A DNA stretch of 64,000 bases. Source: Candidatus Villigracilis saccharophilus (lineage in GTDB: Bacteria > Chloroflexota > Anaerolineae > Anaerolineales > Villigracilaceae). Location of the stretch: contig JADJNA010000022.1 in NCBI GenBank assembly GCA_016709305.1, positions 26,901-90,900 of the forward strand, given 5' to 3'. The translations under genes and the position numbers were made by a program. Positions within the stretch are counted from its first letter, which is position 1, and each line of letters opens with the position of its first letter. Below the pieces are notes generated by a model. The model was not told the origin of the DNA. It worked only from the letters and a program-made list of their open reading frames with translations, and did no database searches. Positions 53,422 to 62,920 of this stretch are shown piece after piece.

Positions 53422-53484
53422 AACCGCAAAGAGCGCAAAGAAAAGATTGAAAGTTTTCTTTGCGGCCTTCGCGTGCTTATCGGT
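53422..53484. repeat. Dispersed imperfect palindrome, CGCAAAG family, copy 2
   Basis: Begins AACCGCAAAGAGCGCAAAG as in copy 1, followed by a short spacer and TTTTCTTTGCGGCCTTCGCG. The following AAATCGTAAATTC and AAATCGGAAATC units look like another degenerate repeat. It separates the two ABC exporter genes. Confidence 0.7.
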
Positions 53485-53536
53485 AAAACAACTTTTTAGA
53501 AAATCGTAAATTCAAAATCATAAATCGGAAATCAAA

Positions 53537-55352
53537 ATGGGCTTCTTTGCCGGACTAAACGAAGAAAAATACGACCGTCAGTATACAGACCGTGAACTCA
53601 CGCGGCGCATCGCTGACTTTTTCCGTACACAGGTGACACGGCTTGTGTATTCATCGATCATTATCATCATCCTCGCCTTCATCGGCGCGGCGCTGCCGGT
53701 GGTGGTTAGCCGCATGGTGGACTTGCTGCGCGAGGAACCAACTCCACAGGCGATCGCCCTGGTGGGCGTCACCCTCATGGGAGTTGGCGTCGGCTTGTGG
53801 GGACTGAACTGGATTCGGCGAAGTCTGATCGTGCGCGCGGTCGGGGATGTTGTACTTGACCTGCGCACGCGCGCATTCCGTGCCGCCGCCGAGCATGACC
53901 TCTCGTTCTACGATCAATTCTCCTCGGGTCGCATCGTCTCGCGCATCACATCCGACACCAATGATTTCGGCCAGCTGGTGGTCATCATTACCGATGTCGT
54001 TTCGCAAATGATGCAGGCGCTGATCCTCGGCGTGGTGCTGTTCCGTACCGAGTGGCGTTTGTCCCTGCTCTTGCTGGCGTTCATGCCCTTCATTTTTGGC
54101 GTGGCGGCCGGCTTCCGCGCATTGGCGCGCATCGTTACCAAGCGCGGCATGAAAGCCATGGCAGATGTCAACGCCGCCATCAAGGAAACCATCAGCGGCA
54201 TTTCCATCGCGAAAAATTTTCGGCAGGAAGAAAGTATTTTCAAATCGTTCGACGAATCAAATCAGCAGTCCTATCACGTCAACATCCGGCGTGGATTTGT
54301 GCTGGCGCTTGTCTTCCCGACGCTCAACGCGCTATCCGGGATTTTCGTCGGCGTGTTGATCTACGCGGGCGGCATGAGTGCACAGCAGGGTCTGGTCAGC
54401 ATCGGCGCTTGGTATTTATTTATTATGAGCCTCGACCAATTCTTCTTCCCCGTTCTGAATCTCACTGCGTTCTGGGCACAGATCCAGTCGGGATTGTCCG
54501 CCGCCGAACGGGTCTTCGCGTTGATCGATGCCGACCCGAATGTTCTGCAGACTGAAAAACAGAATGTGCCGCGGCTCAAGGGCGAGATCAAGTTCGAGAA
54601 TTTTGATTTCAGCTATTCGGATAAGGAATCGATCCTGACGAACTTCAATCTGGTCATACAACCCGGAGAGACTCTCGCCCTGGTGGGGCACACCGGGGCC
54701 GGCAAATCCTCCATAGCGAAATTGATCGCGCGCTTTTATGAATTTCAAAAAGGGAAATTTGCTGATCGACGGCCGCGACATCCGTACCTTTGACCTGGGT
54801 CAATACCGCCGCCAGTTGGGGATCGTCTCACAAGTGCCATTTTTGTTCTCAGGGACGGTCATTGATAATATTCGTTACGCAGTACCGGGCGTGCCTGAAG
54901 AGCAGATGCTCAAGCTCGCCAAAAAGATCGGCGATGGTGAATGGCTTGAAACTCTGCCCGACGGATTGCATACCGAAGTCGGCGAGCGTGGGAACAGACT
55001 CTCGATGGGGCAGCGTCAGCTCGTGGCGTTGATGCGTGTACTGGTTCAGAATCCCGCCATCTTTATTCTGGATGAAGCCACCGCCAGCATTGACCCGTTC
55101 ACCGAGTGGCAGATCCAGCAAGCGTTGAATCTAATTCTCAAGAACACCACCAGTATCCTGATCGCGCACCGCCTCTCCACGGTCAAAGCCGCGGACCGAA
55201 TCGTGGTCATGCAAAAAGGCGCCATCATCGAGCAGGGCAGCCATGACGGATTATTGACTCAAGGCGGGCATTATGCCGAATTGTATAATACCTACTTCCG
55301 TCATCAAAGCCTTTCTTATATAGAGCAAGTTAAGGATATGGTGGGGAAGTAA
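53537..55352 (+). pseudogene. ABC exporter half B, one frameshift
   Basis: Partner half of the exporter: six membrane helices (about 35-330) and an ATPase domain. Frame 1 runs from ATG 53537 to FYEFQKG and derails; frame 2 continues NLLIDGRDIRTFDLGQYRRQ to 55352. One extra G in the GGG at 54752-54754 explains it. The ATPase has LVGHTGAGKSS, a non-consensus signature LSMGQRQLVALMRV and an intact catalytic Glu in FILDEATASID. The altered signature here and altered Walker B in half A fit a heterodimeric multidrug or lipid exporter with one degenerate site (BmrCD/TM287-288 type). Substrate unknown. Confidence 0.83.
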
Positions 55353-56119
55353 AGGTTGGCAGGTCTTAAGGTTAGGATCACATCCATGTATGAAAAATCC
55401 CCTGATGATGTTTTTACATTTTCAGGGGATTTACTTTTGTTACAAATTTTCTCTTGAGGAGGTTCCAGCAACTTTGCCAATTGCTGCGCGCCTTCATTAT
55501 CTGTCACTGCCAGCACTTCGTCGCCTTCTTCGAGTACGGAAGTGCCGCGCGGCAGGGTGATCTGCCCGTGACGGATGATGGCTGCGATCACACATTGATC
55601 TGGCAAGCCAAGTTTCTTGAGTTCCATACCGATGGCCTCCGCGCCTGGCGGAACTTTCTCCTCCACCACAGCATATCGTCCACGGCGCAGTTTTAGCAGG
55701 GTCATCATATCGCCGAGCGACATTTCCTCCTGGATCAAATGCGCCATCACATCGGCCTGATTGATGGTCTCGTCCACGTGGAAGTTTTTGTCAAACAACC
55801 AGGCGTTGCGCGGATTGTTGATGCGGGCAACCGTGCGGTTGACCTTGAACATGGTGCGCGCCAGATAGCACAAAACCAGGTTGGTGGCATCGTCGTTGGT
55901 GCAGGCCACAAGCACATTCGCCTTATTCAGGCCTGCCTGCTTTAAAACATTCGGGTCGGTCGCGATGCCTTCATAAATAACTTCCGTGGGGATCTCGTGA
56001 TGCAAGAGCGCAAGCAACTCACGGCGATGCTCGATCAGGCGCACTTGATGGTTTTGATCCAATAATTGCGCGGCCAGTTGCGCACCGGTCCTGCCGCCGC
56101 CAGCAATAAAAACAAACAT
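55316..56119 (-). CDS. TrkA-type potassium-channel regulatory subunit (RCK), C-terminus overlong
   Basis: A soluble RCK protein that gates a K+ transporter on binding NAD(H) or ATP. Rossmann motif AGGGRTGAQLAAQLL at the N-terminus, a TrkA-C domain at about 140-225 (YAVVEEKVPPGAEAIGM). Homology ends near LLEPPQE (about residue 223); the remaining 44 residues read across the terminator into the end of the ABC gene. One extra A in AAAA (T-run 55447-55450) would give PPQEKNL then TAA before the terminator. GGAGG stands before the ATG, one base after the upstream gene's stop. No TrkH or KtrB is present. Confidence 0.85.
   Translation of the reverse strand: MFVFIAGGGRTGAQLAAQLLDQNHQVRLIEHRRELLALLHHEIPTEVIYEGIATDPNVLKQAGLNKANVLVACTNDDATNLVLCYLARTMFKVNRTVARINNPRNAWLFDKNFHVDETINQADVMAHLIQEEMSLGDMMTLLKLRRGRYAVVEEKVPPGAEAIGMELKKLGLPDQCVIAAIIRHGQITLPRGTSVLEEGDEVLAVTDNEGAQQLAKLLEPPQEKICNKSKSPENVKTSSGDFSYMDVILTLRPANLYFPTISLTCSI
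55395..55432. terminator. Bidirectional terminator
   Basis: AAATCCCCTGA (55395-55405) pairs with TCAGGGGATTT (55422-55432) around a 16-base loop that can itself pair (ATGT/ACAT). It serves the ABC exporter on plus and the Trk operon on minus, and lies inside the overlong TrkA reading frame. Confidence 0.85.
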
Positions 56120-56120
56120 A

Positions 56121-56789
56121 TTAAGCCTCCGTACCTTCCTGCAAACGTGCCTGCAGGGCTGTTACACCTTCCAATGTCGCGCTGACGGTGAGAATATCAC
56201 CGCTTTTCAGGATCGATTCGGGGGAAGCCAATTCTGCGCGGCCCGCACGAGTCAGCGCGGCGACAATGATCGTATTTTTGCAGCCATCCAGCAGGGCTGA
56301 AACGGAACGATCCCGCCAGTTATCGGGAATGTACATTTCATATAATTCCACTTCGCCATTTCCGGCAGAGAAGACTGCGCGGAAGGACGCGTTGATCAAC
56401 AATTCCTGCAAACGTTCCGCGCCCCAGGCTGTGGAACTGACGATCTGCAAGCCAAATGCTTCAAGCATTTCACGCATGGCAGGATCATAGTTACGAACTA
56501 GCACCTGTTTTACCTGAGGATAATGCATGCGAATGGTATGCCCGATGACCGCGTTCATGGTGTCTGAGTTGGTAACAACAGCCACGCCGTCAGCGTGGTC
56601 CATATCGGTCCGTTTCAATGTGTCAGCGGAGAGGGCCTCCCCTTCGACCGTGCGGCCATGAAAATCAGAGTGGATGCGGTTGAAGGCGTCTTTGTTGCTG
56701 TCTACAACCACCACTTGATACCCATTTTTGTACAGGCGGTAGGCGAGCTCTGCTCCAACCCTTCCGCAACCTATAACAACAAATTTCAT
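56121..56789 (-). CDS. TrkA-type RCK protein
   Basis: A 222-residue RCK protein with the same plan as the next gene: NAD-binding N-domain (VIGCGRVGAELAYRL, VVVDSNKDAF) and a TrkA-C domain (about 140-222, GEVELYEMYIPDNWRDRSVSALL). AGGAG stands 8 bases before the ATG. Together with the downstream homologue it resembles the tandem ceoB/ceoC pair next to a permease in mycobacteria. It probably forms hetero-oligomers that control the upstream-encoded permease. Confidence 0.9.
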   Translation of the reverse strand: MKFVVIGCGRVGAELAYRLYKNGYQVVVVDSNKDAFNRIHSDFHGRTVEGEALSADTLKRTDMDHADGVAVVTNSDTMNAVIGHTIRMHYPQVKQVLVRNYDPAMREMLEAFGLQIVSSTAWGAERLQELLINASFRAVFSAGNGEVELYEMYIPDNWRDRSVSALLDGCKNTIIVAALTRAGRAELASPESILKSGDILTVSATLEGVTALQARLQEGTEA

Positions 56790-56800
56790 TTTTATGCTCC

Positions 56801-58762
56801 TTATTCCACGCCTTCTTCATGTACATGATAAGGCACGTTTGTGATCACGATACCGTGTTGATTTTTTAGTTGTTCGCGCAAAATATTGGCCGTGTTGGTA
56901 TGCAGCGCGCCGGTCATGCGGTTGTCAGAAACAAATTCTGGCACCACGATCGTGATCGTTTCGCCGGGCTGTCTCTTTGCTGCGATCTCGGAGATATATC
57001 CCAAAATAGGTTCAATAAAGAGCCGATAGGGAGAATCCAGCAAGACCATGCGCACACCTTCGCCCCAGGTCTCCCACTTTGCGCGGACCTTTTCAGCGTC
57101 AGATGGTTCGATTACGACATGTACTGCGGTCACATCGTCGGATAACATGCGCGCGTAGCGAAGTGCTGCCAATGTTCCCTGATGCACGCCGCTGACCGGC
57201 AGGATCACACGATGGCGCATTGCATGCGGAGGAATCACTCCAAAATTATCGAGCGATAGTTTCTTTGCAAGATTATTGTAATGACGGTGCATGAACCAGA
57301 AACCTGTGACCAGGCTTGGAATGAGAATCAAAACGACCCACGCGCCGTCCTTGAATTTCGTGATCGCGAAAACCAACATTACGACAGCGGTGCAGATCGC
57401 TCCAAATCCATTGACGAGCATTTTTACAGGCCAGTCTTTCACGAAGCGCAGAGTCGAACCGCGTTCCACTTTCTCTTCGTCAGGTCTGAGCTTGCCGATC
57501 TTATACCAGCGCAGTGCCATGCCGCTTTGTGACAGTGTAAAGGATAAAAACACACCGATGGCATACAAAGGAATAAGGCGTGTCACACTTGCCTGGAAAA
57601 TGATCAAGATGATGGATGCGATCAAAGCCAAAGCCACGATGCCGCGCGAGTAGACCAGACGGCTTCCACGATAGGTAAGCTGGCGGGGAAGGAAGCCATC
57701 TTTTGCAACCAGCGCGCCCAACCGCGGGAAATCTGCGAAGGCTGTATTGGCCGCCATGATCAGGATGACAGTGGTTGCGCCGATCAACATAAGATACAAG
57801 GTGCCGCGCCCGCCAAAGATCGTGCGCGCCAATTGCGAGATCACTGTTTCACTTTCCGACGGAACCGCACCGATCATTTTGGTGAGGTATGAAATCCCCA
57901 GAAAGAGTGATCCCAGGATCAAAGACATCCAAATCAGGGTGATGCCTGCGTTTTTGCTGCGCGGTTCCTTGAAGGCAGTGATTCCATTTGATATCGCCTC
58001 CACACCTGTCAACGCGGTGGTACCGCTGGCGAATGCATGCAGGATCAGGAATGGTGTCACTGTAGAGATGCCATGCGCGAGAAGTTCAGGCGGGTCAATG
58101 ACCGTGCCAAGGGTGCCGGCAACAAATAAACGGAAAAGGCCGGTTCCTACTGCAATGAACATCAATACTACAAAGAAATAGGTTGGAATGGCAAATGCCG
58201 TGCCAGACTCTTTCACGCCGCGCAGGTTCATTAACATGACGAACATGATAAATCCAACCGAGAGTACGACCCGGTAATCATATAGTTCGGGGAAAGCAGA
58301 CACGATCTGCGCAACCCCGGACGCGATCGAGACTGAAACAGTCAGGATGTAATCAGTAAGCAGGGATGCGCCGGCGATCAGGGCGGGAAACTCTCCGAGA
58401 TTATCCCGCGCCACGATGTACGCTCCGCCGCCGTCTGGATAGGCATGAATGGTCTGCTCGTAAGAGATCGTGACAATCGCAAGCAATATCACAATTGCAA
58501 TGGAAATTGGGACCACAATCCCAAATGCCATCGTGCCTGCCGCTGCAAGGATGACGAGGATCTCCTGAGTGGCATAAGCGGTGGAGGAAAGCGCATCGGA
58601 TGCAAAGACCGCGAGGCCCACGGTTTTTCCAATGGTTTGGTGGGATGCATCTGCTGTAGATAAGGGACGGCCAATAAACCAGGACCGCCAGTTTTTGGGT
58701 GGAACATAATCTGCAGTACGTTCAATAATGGATGTTTGTGAATTGTGTTCGTGATCGATCAT
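56801..58762 (-). CDS. KimA-like APC-family potassium permease
   Basis: A 653-residue protein with 12 membrane helices (about 50-480) and a cytosolic USP-like C-terminal domain (about 500-653). FASDALSSTAYATQEILVILAAAG in helix 1 is the KimA/YdaO hallmark, and AYPDGGGAYIVARDNLG follows. KimA of Bacillus is a high-affinity K+ importer controlled by c-di-AMP. Here two TrkA-type genes follow at once (11 bases), so nucleotide-dependent gating by RCK proteins is probable. I could not make out a ydaO riboswitch upstream. Alternative: amino-acid permease of the same superfamily. Confidence 0.82.
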   Translation of the reverse strand: MIDHEHNSQTSIIERTADYVPPKNWRSWFIGRPLSTADASHQTIGKTVGLAVFASDALSSTAYATQEILVILAAAGTMAFGIVVPISIAIVILLAIVTISYEQTIHAYPDGGGAYIVARDNLGEFPALIAGASLLTDYILTVSVSIASGVAQIVSAFPELYDYRVVLSVGFIMFVMLMNLRGVKESGTAFAIPTYFFVVLMFIAVGTGLFRLFVAGTLGTVIDPPELLAHGISTVTPFLILHAFASGTTALTGVEAISNGITAFKEPRSKNAGITLIWMSLILGSLFLGISYLTKMIGAVPSESETVISQLARTIFGGRGTLYLMLIGATTVILIMAANTAFADFPRLGALVAKDGFLPRQLTYRGSRLVYSRGIVALALIASIILIIFQASVTRLIPLYAIGVFLSFTLSQSGMALRWYKIGKLRPDEEKVERGSTLRFVKDWPVKMLVNGFGAICTAVVMLVFAITKFKDGAWVVLILIPSLVTGFWFMHRHYNNLAKKLSLDNFGVIPPHAMRHRVILPVSGVHQGTLAALRYARMLSDDVTAVHVVIEPSDAEKVRAKWETWGEGVRMVLLDSPYRLFIEPILGYISEIAAKRQPGETITIVVPEFVSDNRMTGALHTNTANILREQLKNQHGIVITNVPYHVHEEGVE

Positions 58763-58792
58763 AAATTACCAACTTATGGATAAAATAGATGT

Positions 58793-58817
58793 GCCTTGTC
58801 CGTTTCAAGGACAAGGC
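58793..58817. other. Hairpin between the histidine-kinase and permease genes
   Basis: GCCTTGTCC, loop GTTTCAA, GGACAAGGC: nine perfect pairs without a T-run, 30 bases before the permease start on the minus strand. Could be an attenuator or a weak terminator. Confidence 0.5.
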
Positions 58818-58840
58818 TGGATTATAGTACGAATCCAGTT

Positions 58841-61800
58841 TTATGCGGGCTTTGAGTATTTGGGTTGTATCAGGGGGATTTGTAAATAGAAAGTGCTGCC
58901 TTTGCCGACCACACTATCCACCCAAACACGTCCGCCATGATTGGCTGCGACAGAATGAACGATCGCAAGACCCAGCCCAGAGCCATGTTGGGCGCGCGCT
59001 TCGCGTTGTTTGCCGCGATAGAATTTTTCGAACAAATGCGGCAAGTCATCCGCTGCGATACCGATGCCGGAATCCTCAACCGCAAAAATCAAATAACCAG
59101 GTTCGGATGATGCACGCACGATCACGGTTCCGTCGTTTGGAGTGTATTTGATGGCATTCTCTACAAGATTATAGACAGCCTGATGCAAAAGCGCCTGGTC
59201 CGCTTCCAGGGCATGGGGCATATCTCTGGCAAGTTCCATGCTCAAGAGAATATTCTTTTGTGAAGCCTGTAATTGCAGGGAGCTGGTCACCTGTTCAATG
59301 ATATCCAGCACGATCACGCTTTCCACTTGCAGCCCAATCCCGATCTCAATACGCCCGAGATCCAGCAGGTTTTTCACAAGACGGGACATATTGTCCACCC
59401 CTTCCGTGATCTTCTGGACATATCCCTGCTGGGGCTCGTTCAACTCGCCGACCAGTCCAAGCATGCTGGCGTATCCGCTGATCAATGTGAGCGGCGACCG
59501 CAGGTCATGGCTGACCGTTGCCACGAATTCCGACTTCATTTTATCAAGTTCCTTGAAGTGGGTTACGTCACGCATGATACAGACGCGCCCGATCTGCCTG
59601 CCTTCCACGATCACAGAAGAAGCTGTGGCAAGATAGGTGCGTTTATCTGCCAGCATGATTTCTGTGGATTGTTCCTCGGTCGTGGCGCTCTGTAATAATG
59701 CCAGCAAAGGTTTTAGTTTTACAACTTTTTCAGTTTCCTGTCCGCTCGTTCTCTCCGCATTCTGCCCTAGGGCAACTGCTGCGGCATGATTGGTGAGCAG
59801 CAAGCGGTTGCGATGATCGGTCACCAGCACAGGGTCTGTCGTTGAATTGAGGACCGCCTCCAGCTGCCGTCGTGACGCTTCCACATTCATGAACAAATGC
59901 GCATTCGCAATTGCCAACGCAGCCTGCCCAGCCAGCGTGGTCACAAAACGCACATCTGAATCAGGGAACACACGCGGTTGATCAAAACCAGCCCACACCA
60001 CACCATAGTAGCGATTTTCATGACGCAGTGCCACAGCCAGCATGGCCAGCGGTTGCGGCAGATCCGGGTCAAGGTATAACTCTTGAGACTGACTCACCTC
60101 CGCTAACACGATCTTTCCCGTGTTTTGAGCAATAGCCAGTATTTGATCATCAAGATGAGCGTACATATCCTGGTTTACACCCAGGGTAAAACGCGAAGGC
60201 AATTCGATAAATGTGTCTGGCAGGATACTGGGCGACAGGATAACACTCACTGAATTTGCTCCAGTGTTAAGGATCGCTTCCAGAACCGGTTTTACAGAAT
60301 CCCGCATCTCAAGACTGGACGCCACATCCTGGCTGACACGCAGGAGACTATTGATCTCTTTCAGCCGCTCCTGCAAACTGGAACGCATTTGCTCGAACGC
60401 GCGGCGAAGTTGGCCGACCTCATCTTCACCTTCCACTTGAAGCGGATGATCAAGATCTCCCTCGGCGATCCGGTTGGCTTCGATTGCAAGCCCTTGCAGC
60501 GAACCGGTTACCGCACCCAGACCCACTCGCAAAGAGATCATGGCTGCCAACGCCAGAAGGATGATCATGAGCGAAAGCGGCATGGCAATATCCAACGCGA
60601 TCTGCTGCGCCTGCTGCGCGGGAACCGATAATACAATCGCCCAGGGATGTCCGATGACCGGCTGATAATAAACCAATTGGCGGGTACCGTCCGCTGCTGT
60701 GTCATCGTAAAAAATCGCCTCACTATGGCGCTCGTTCTTGAAAATCGTCAGTGGTTGTGAAATTTCTGATGAATAAATAATACGATTATTTTCATCCAGC
60801 AAAAGTCCCGTGCCGCCAAGATCACGCATATGATCAATGCTTTCTATGAGTGATAATGTCAGTGGATTGGTCTCCAATGTGGTACGGCCGATCAATACGC
60901 GCTGCACTTGCCCGGAAGAATCCGAAATGGCTGCCATAAAAGAAACACGCGAAGTAGCTTCCGCTGAATTCGGCGGGATCGAATAGATTTGAGTCAGCAC
61001 GCCATTGGAAGCCAGAGACATACCAGAGGCTTCATCAGGATACAGTCTTGGGCTTGTTCCATCTATTGTGTTTGGATAGTCCGCCACTAATGTTTTATCG
61101 CTCGCGTTCAAAACAAGGAGTTGATCAAAATATGGAAAGGTTTTGATCCGCGATCCGAGAAATGCCCGCAGCTCATCGCCGCTGGTATCCAGTAAGGGTG
61201 GTTCAGAAGCTAACTGCACGGCCAGATTCTGGCCGGTTTCAAGGAAGAAAGGCACACTCTGTGCGGCAAAATTCCCTGCGCTGGCAAGACGGTCTGCAAG
61301 CATCTCACGCGCTGCACGGCCTGCGACCACCCAATCTCCGATCAACAAGGTCACAAGCAGCAATAAGATAAATGTGCCCGCAGAAAAAATAAATCTTGAT
61401 CGCAGGCTCTTTTCACCGGGCGAAGGCTGCAAAGGTAATTTGCTTCCCCATAGATTCGGGACCACCGAAGATAGTATTTGAGCCGCCACCCCTGCCACAA
61501 GCATCTCACCGCTGAATGCTAATGTAACATCACTGGAATTGCTTATTGCAAGGTCAAGCCTTGCGGTGACAGGCGCGGATATATCCACACCCCATTGGGT
61601 AAATAATGAACTGATTATATGAAAAAAAAGATGGAGGGGAATCAGCAGCAAAACGCCTATAAGCGGCTGTCGAAGCCACCTGTATACAGCTGTGCGGTAT
61701 TGCTGACGATTGTTAGCGGCAAACCACGCGCCCATTAGCGCAAATTCGAGAATCGAAAAGAAGGAATAGGTATCCCACACGCCGCGCAAAAGGCCGGCAA

Positions 61801-62152
61801 ATGCGCCCAGGACTGCGCCGCCGATCGGGCCAAGCAAGCCGCCTCCCAGGATCCAGGGGATGGCGGAAAAAAACATCAGCGCGGAGCCTGTTGCTTCAGC
61901 GGGCAGCCCGGGCAATGGTCGGGTTGAAGCGGATGTCACTCTTAATCCAATGAACAGGCTGGTGATCGGGATCAAAATGAATAAAGCTGTAAAAATTCCC
62001 CACTCGCGTCCTGTCCATTCAGGCTGGTATACACGCCAGGTCGTCAACGCATACACCAAAGCTCCGAGCATAAGCACCCAAACCACCCAGCCTGCAAGAG
62101 TCGGCGGAGCAGGGAAGGCGATGCCTGCAATGAGCGTAAAAAAGAAATTCAT
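58841..62152 (-). CDS. Large membrane sensor histidine kinase (TM-dCache-HAMP-GAF-PAS-HisKA)
   Basis: A 1103-residue sensor kinase. An N-terminal bundle of about seven helices (1-230) is followed by another helix, a large extracytosolic sensor of dCache type (about 275-520), a helix, HAMP (about 550-600), coiled coil, GAF (about 625-755), PAS (about 765-860), HisKA with H882 in VATVSHDLRSPLTLISGYA, and HATPase with NLVENAIKYTPNDG, VEDSGIGIAADDL and GSGLGLAIV. No response regulator is adjacent, so its partner is unlinked. Signal unknown. Confidence 0.9.
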   Translation of the reverse strand: MNFFFTLIAGIAFPAPPTLAGWVVWVLMLGALVYALTTWRVYQPEWTGREWGIFTALFILIPITSLFIGLRVTSASTRPLPGLPAEATGSALMFFSAIPWILGGGLLGPIGGAVLGAFAGLLRGVWDTYSFFSILEFALMGAWFAANNRQQYRTAVYRWLRQPLIGVLLLIPLHLFFHIISSLFTQWGVDISAPVTARLDLAISNSSDVTLAFSGEMLVAGVAAQILSSVVPNLWGSKLPLQPSPGEKSLRSRFIFSAGTFILLLLVTLLIGDWVVAGRAAREMLADRLASAGNFAAQSVPFFLETGQNLAVQLASEPPLLDTSGDELRAFLGSRIKTFPYFDQLLVLNASDKTLVADYPNTIDGTSPRLYPDEASGMSLASNGVLTQIYSIPPNSAEATSRVSFMAAISDSSGQVQRVLIGRTTLETNPLTLSLIESIDHMRDLGGTGLLLDENNRIIYSSEISQPLTIFKNERHSEAIFYDDTAADGTRQLVYYQPVIGHPWAIVLSVPAQQAQQIALDIAMPLSLMIILLALAAMISLRVGLGAVTGSLQGLAIEANRIAEGDLDHPLQVEGEDEVGQLRRAFEQMRSSLQERLKEINSLLRVSQDVASSLEMRDSVKPVLEAILNTGANSVSVILSPSILPDTFIELPSRFTLGVNQDMYAHLDDQILAIAQNTGKIVLAEVSQSQELYLDPDLPQPLAMLAVALRHENRYYGVVWAGFDQPRVFPDSDVRFVTTLAGQAALAIANAHLFMNVEASRRQLEAVLNSTTDPVLVTDHRNRLLLTNHAAAVALGQNAERTSGQETEKVVKLKPLLALLQSATTEEQSTEIMLADKRTYLATASSVIVEGRQIGRVCIMRDVTHFKELDKMKSEFVATVSHDLRSPLTLISGYASMLGLVGELNEPQQGYVQKITEGVDNMSRLVKNLLDLGRIEIGIGLQVESVIVLDIIEQVTSSLQLQASQKNILLSMELARDMPHALEADQALLHQAVYNLVENAIKYTPNDGTVIVRASSEPGYLIFAVEDSGIGIAADDLPHLFEKFYRGKQREARAQHGSGLGLAIVHSVAANHGGRVWVDSVVGKGSTFYLQIPLIQPKYSKPA

Positions 62153-62191
62153 CGTTTTGGATTATAGCCCCAAAATAAATAGGGCGTGTGC

Positions 62192-62920
62192 TTATAAGAC
62201 CTTTGGGTTGGTGGAATATGCCCCGCGGTATTTTTCAGGAAGGAGATCGGCCAGTGCCTGCATGATCTGCTGCGTCCCTGAATTAATCGCTTCCTGCCGC
62301 CCTTCATCCTGTCCGGTCAACTTGAATATTTTTCCAGCTTTGACATGCACCGCTGCGCGACGGAATTTTGTTAGCGCACCATATACGATCTCATTCTCGG
62401 TGCCGGTGATCGCAATCGGCAACACCGCCGCGCCCGATTTATACGCAAGGAAAGCCGCGCCGCCGCTGCCCTCCTCCAATGCGCCGGTGATGGAATACCG
62501 CCCCTCGGGCGCGATGACAATCACCCGTCCTTCTGCAAACCCTTTCAGCGCGGCGCGCAAGGCTTTTGTATCGGCGCGTCCGCGATGCAGCCAGATCACA
62601 CCATACCAATCTATTAATTTTCCAAGGATCGGGAGTTCATATAGTTCGATCTTTCCCAGCGCATCCGGCGGGATTGGCAAGGTTGAGATCAAGGCCAGCA
62701 CATCAGAATCCCCAAGATGATTGATCACCACCAGCGCCGGACCCTGTGCCGGGAAATTCTCCATCCCCTCAACGGTCACATTTAAACAAATTTTTGCCAC
62801 TAACTTGATAAGGCTGTGCGCGAATTTTCGAAAAATGCGGCGCGCACGTGTCATTTCTGGCAGACGCACCAGGTCTGGTTTCCATACCTCGCTAACCGGT
62901 TTGGGAATAGGTTGGTTCAT
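62192..62920 (-). CDS. PlsC-like 1-acylglycerol-3-phosphate acyltransferase
   Basis: A 242-residue lysophospholipid acyltransferase-type enzyme. The catalytic HX4D is NHLGDSD and the second motif is VIAPEGRYSITGAL; a hydrophobic N-terminal helix and C-terminal tail fit a membrane-associated enzyme making phosphatidic acid. The ATG immediately follows the TAA of the next acyltransferase gene, so the two are coupled. Substrate chain preference is unknown. Confidence 0.88.
   Translation of the reverse strand: MNQPIPKPVSEVWKPDLVRLPEMTRARRIFRKFAHSLIKLVAKICLNVTVEGMENFPAQGPALVVINHLGDSDVLALISTLPIPPDALGKIELYELPILGKLIDWYGVIWLHRGRADTKALRAALKGFAEGRVIVIAPEGRYSITGALEEGSGGAAFLAYKSGAAVLPIAITGTENEIVYGALTKFRRAAVHVKAGKIFKLTGQDEGRQEAINSGTQQIMQALADLLPEKYRGAYSTNPKVL

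Noticed and set aside
58763..58840. ydaO/c-di-AMP riboswitch upstream of the KimA-like gene
   Set aside because: The gap is only 78 bases and holds one simple hairpin; none of the conserved riboswitch elements could be made out.
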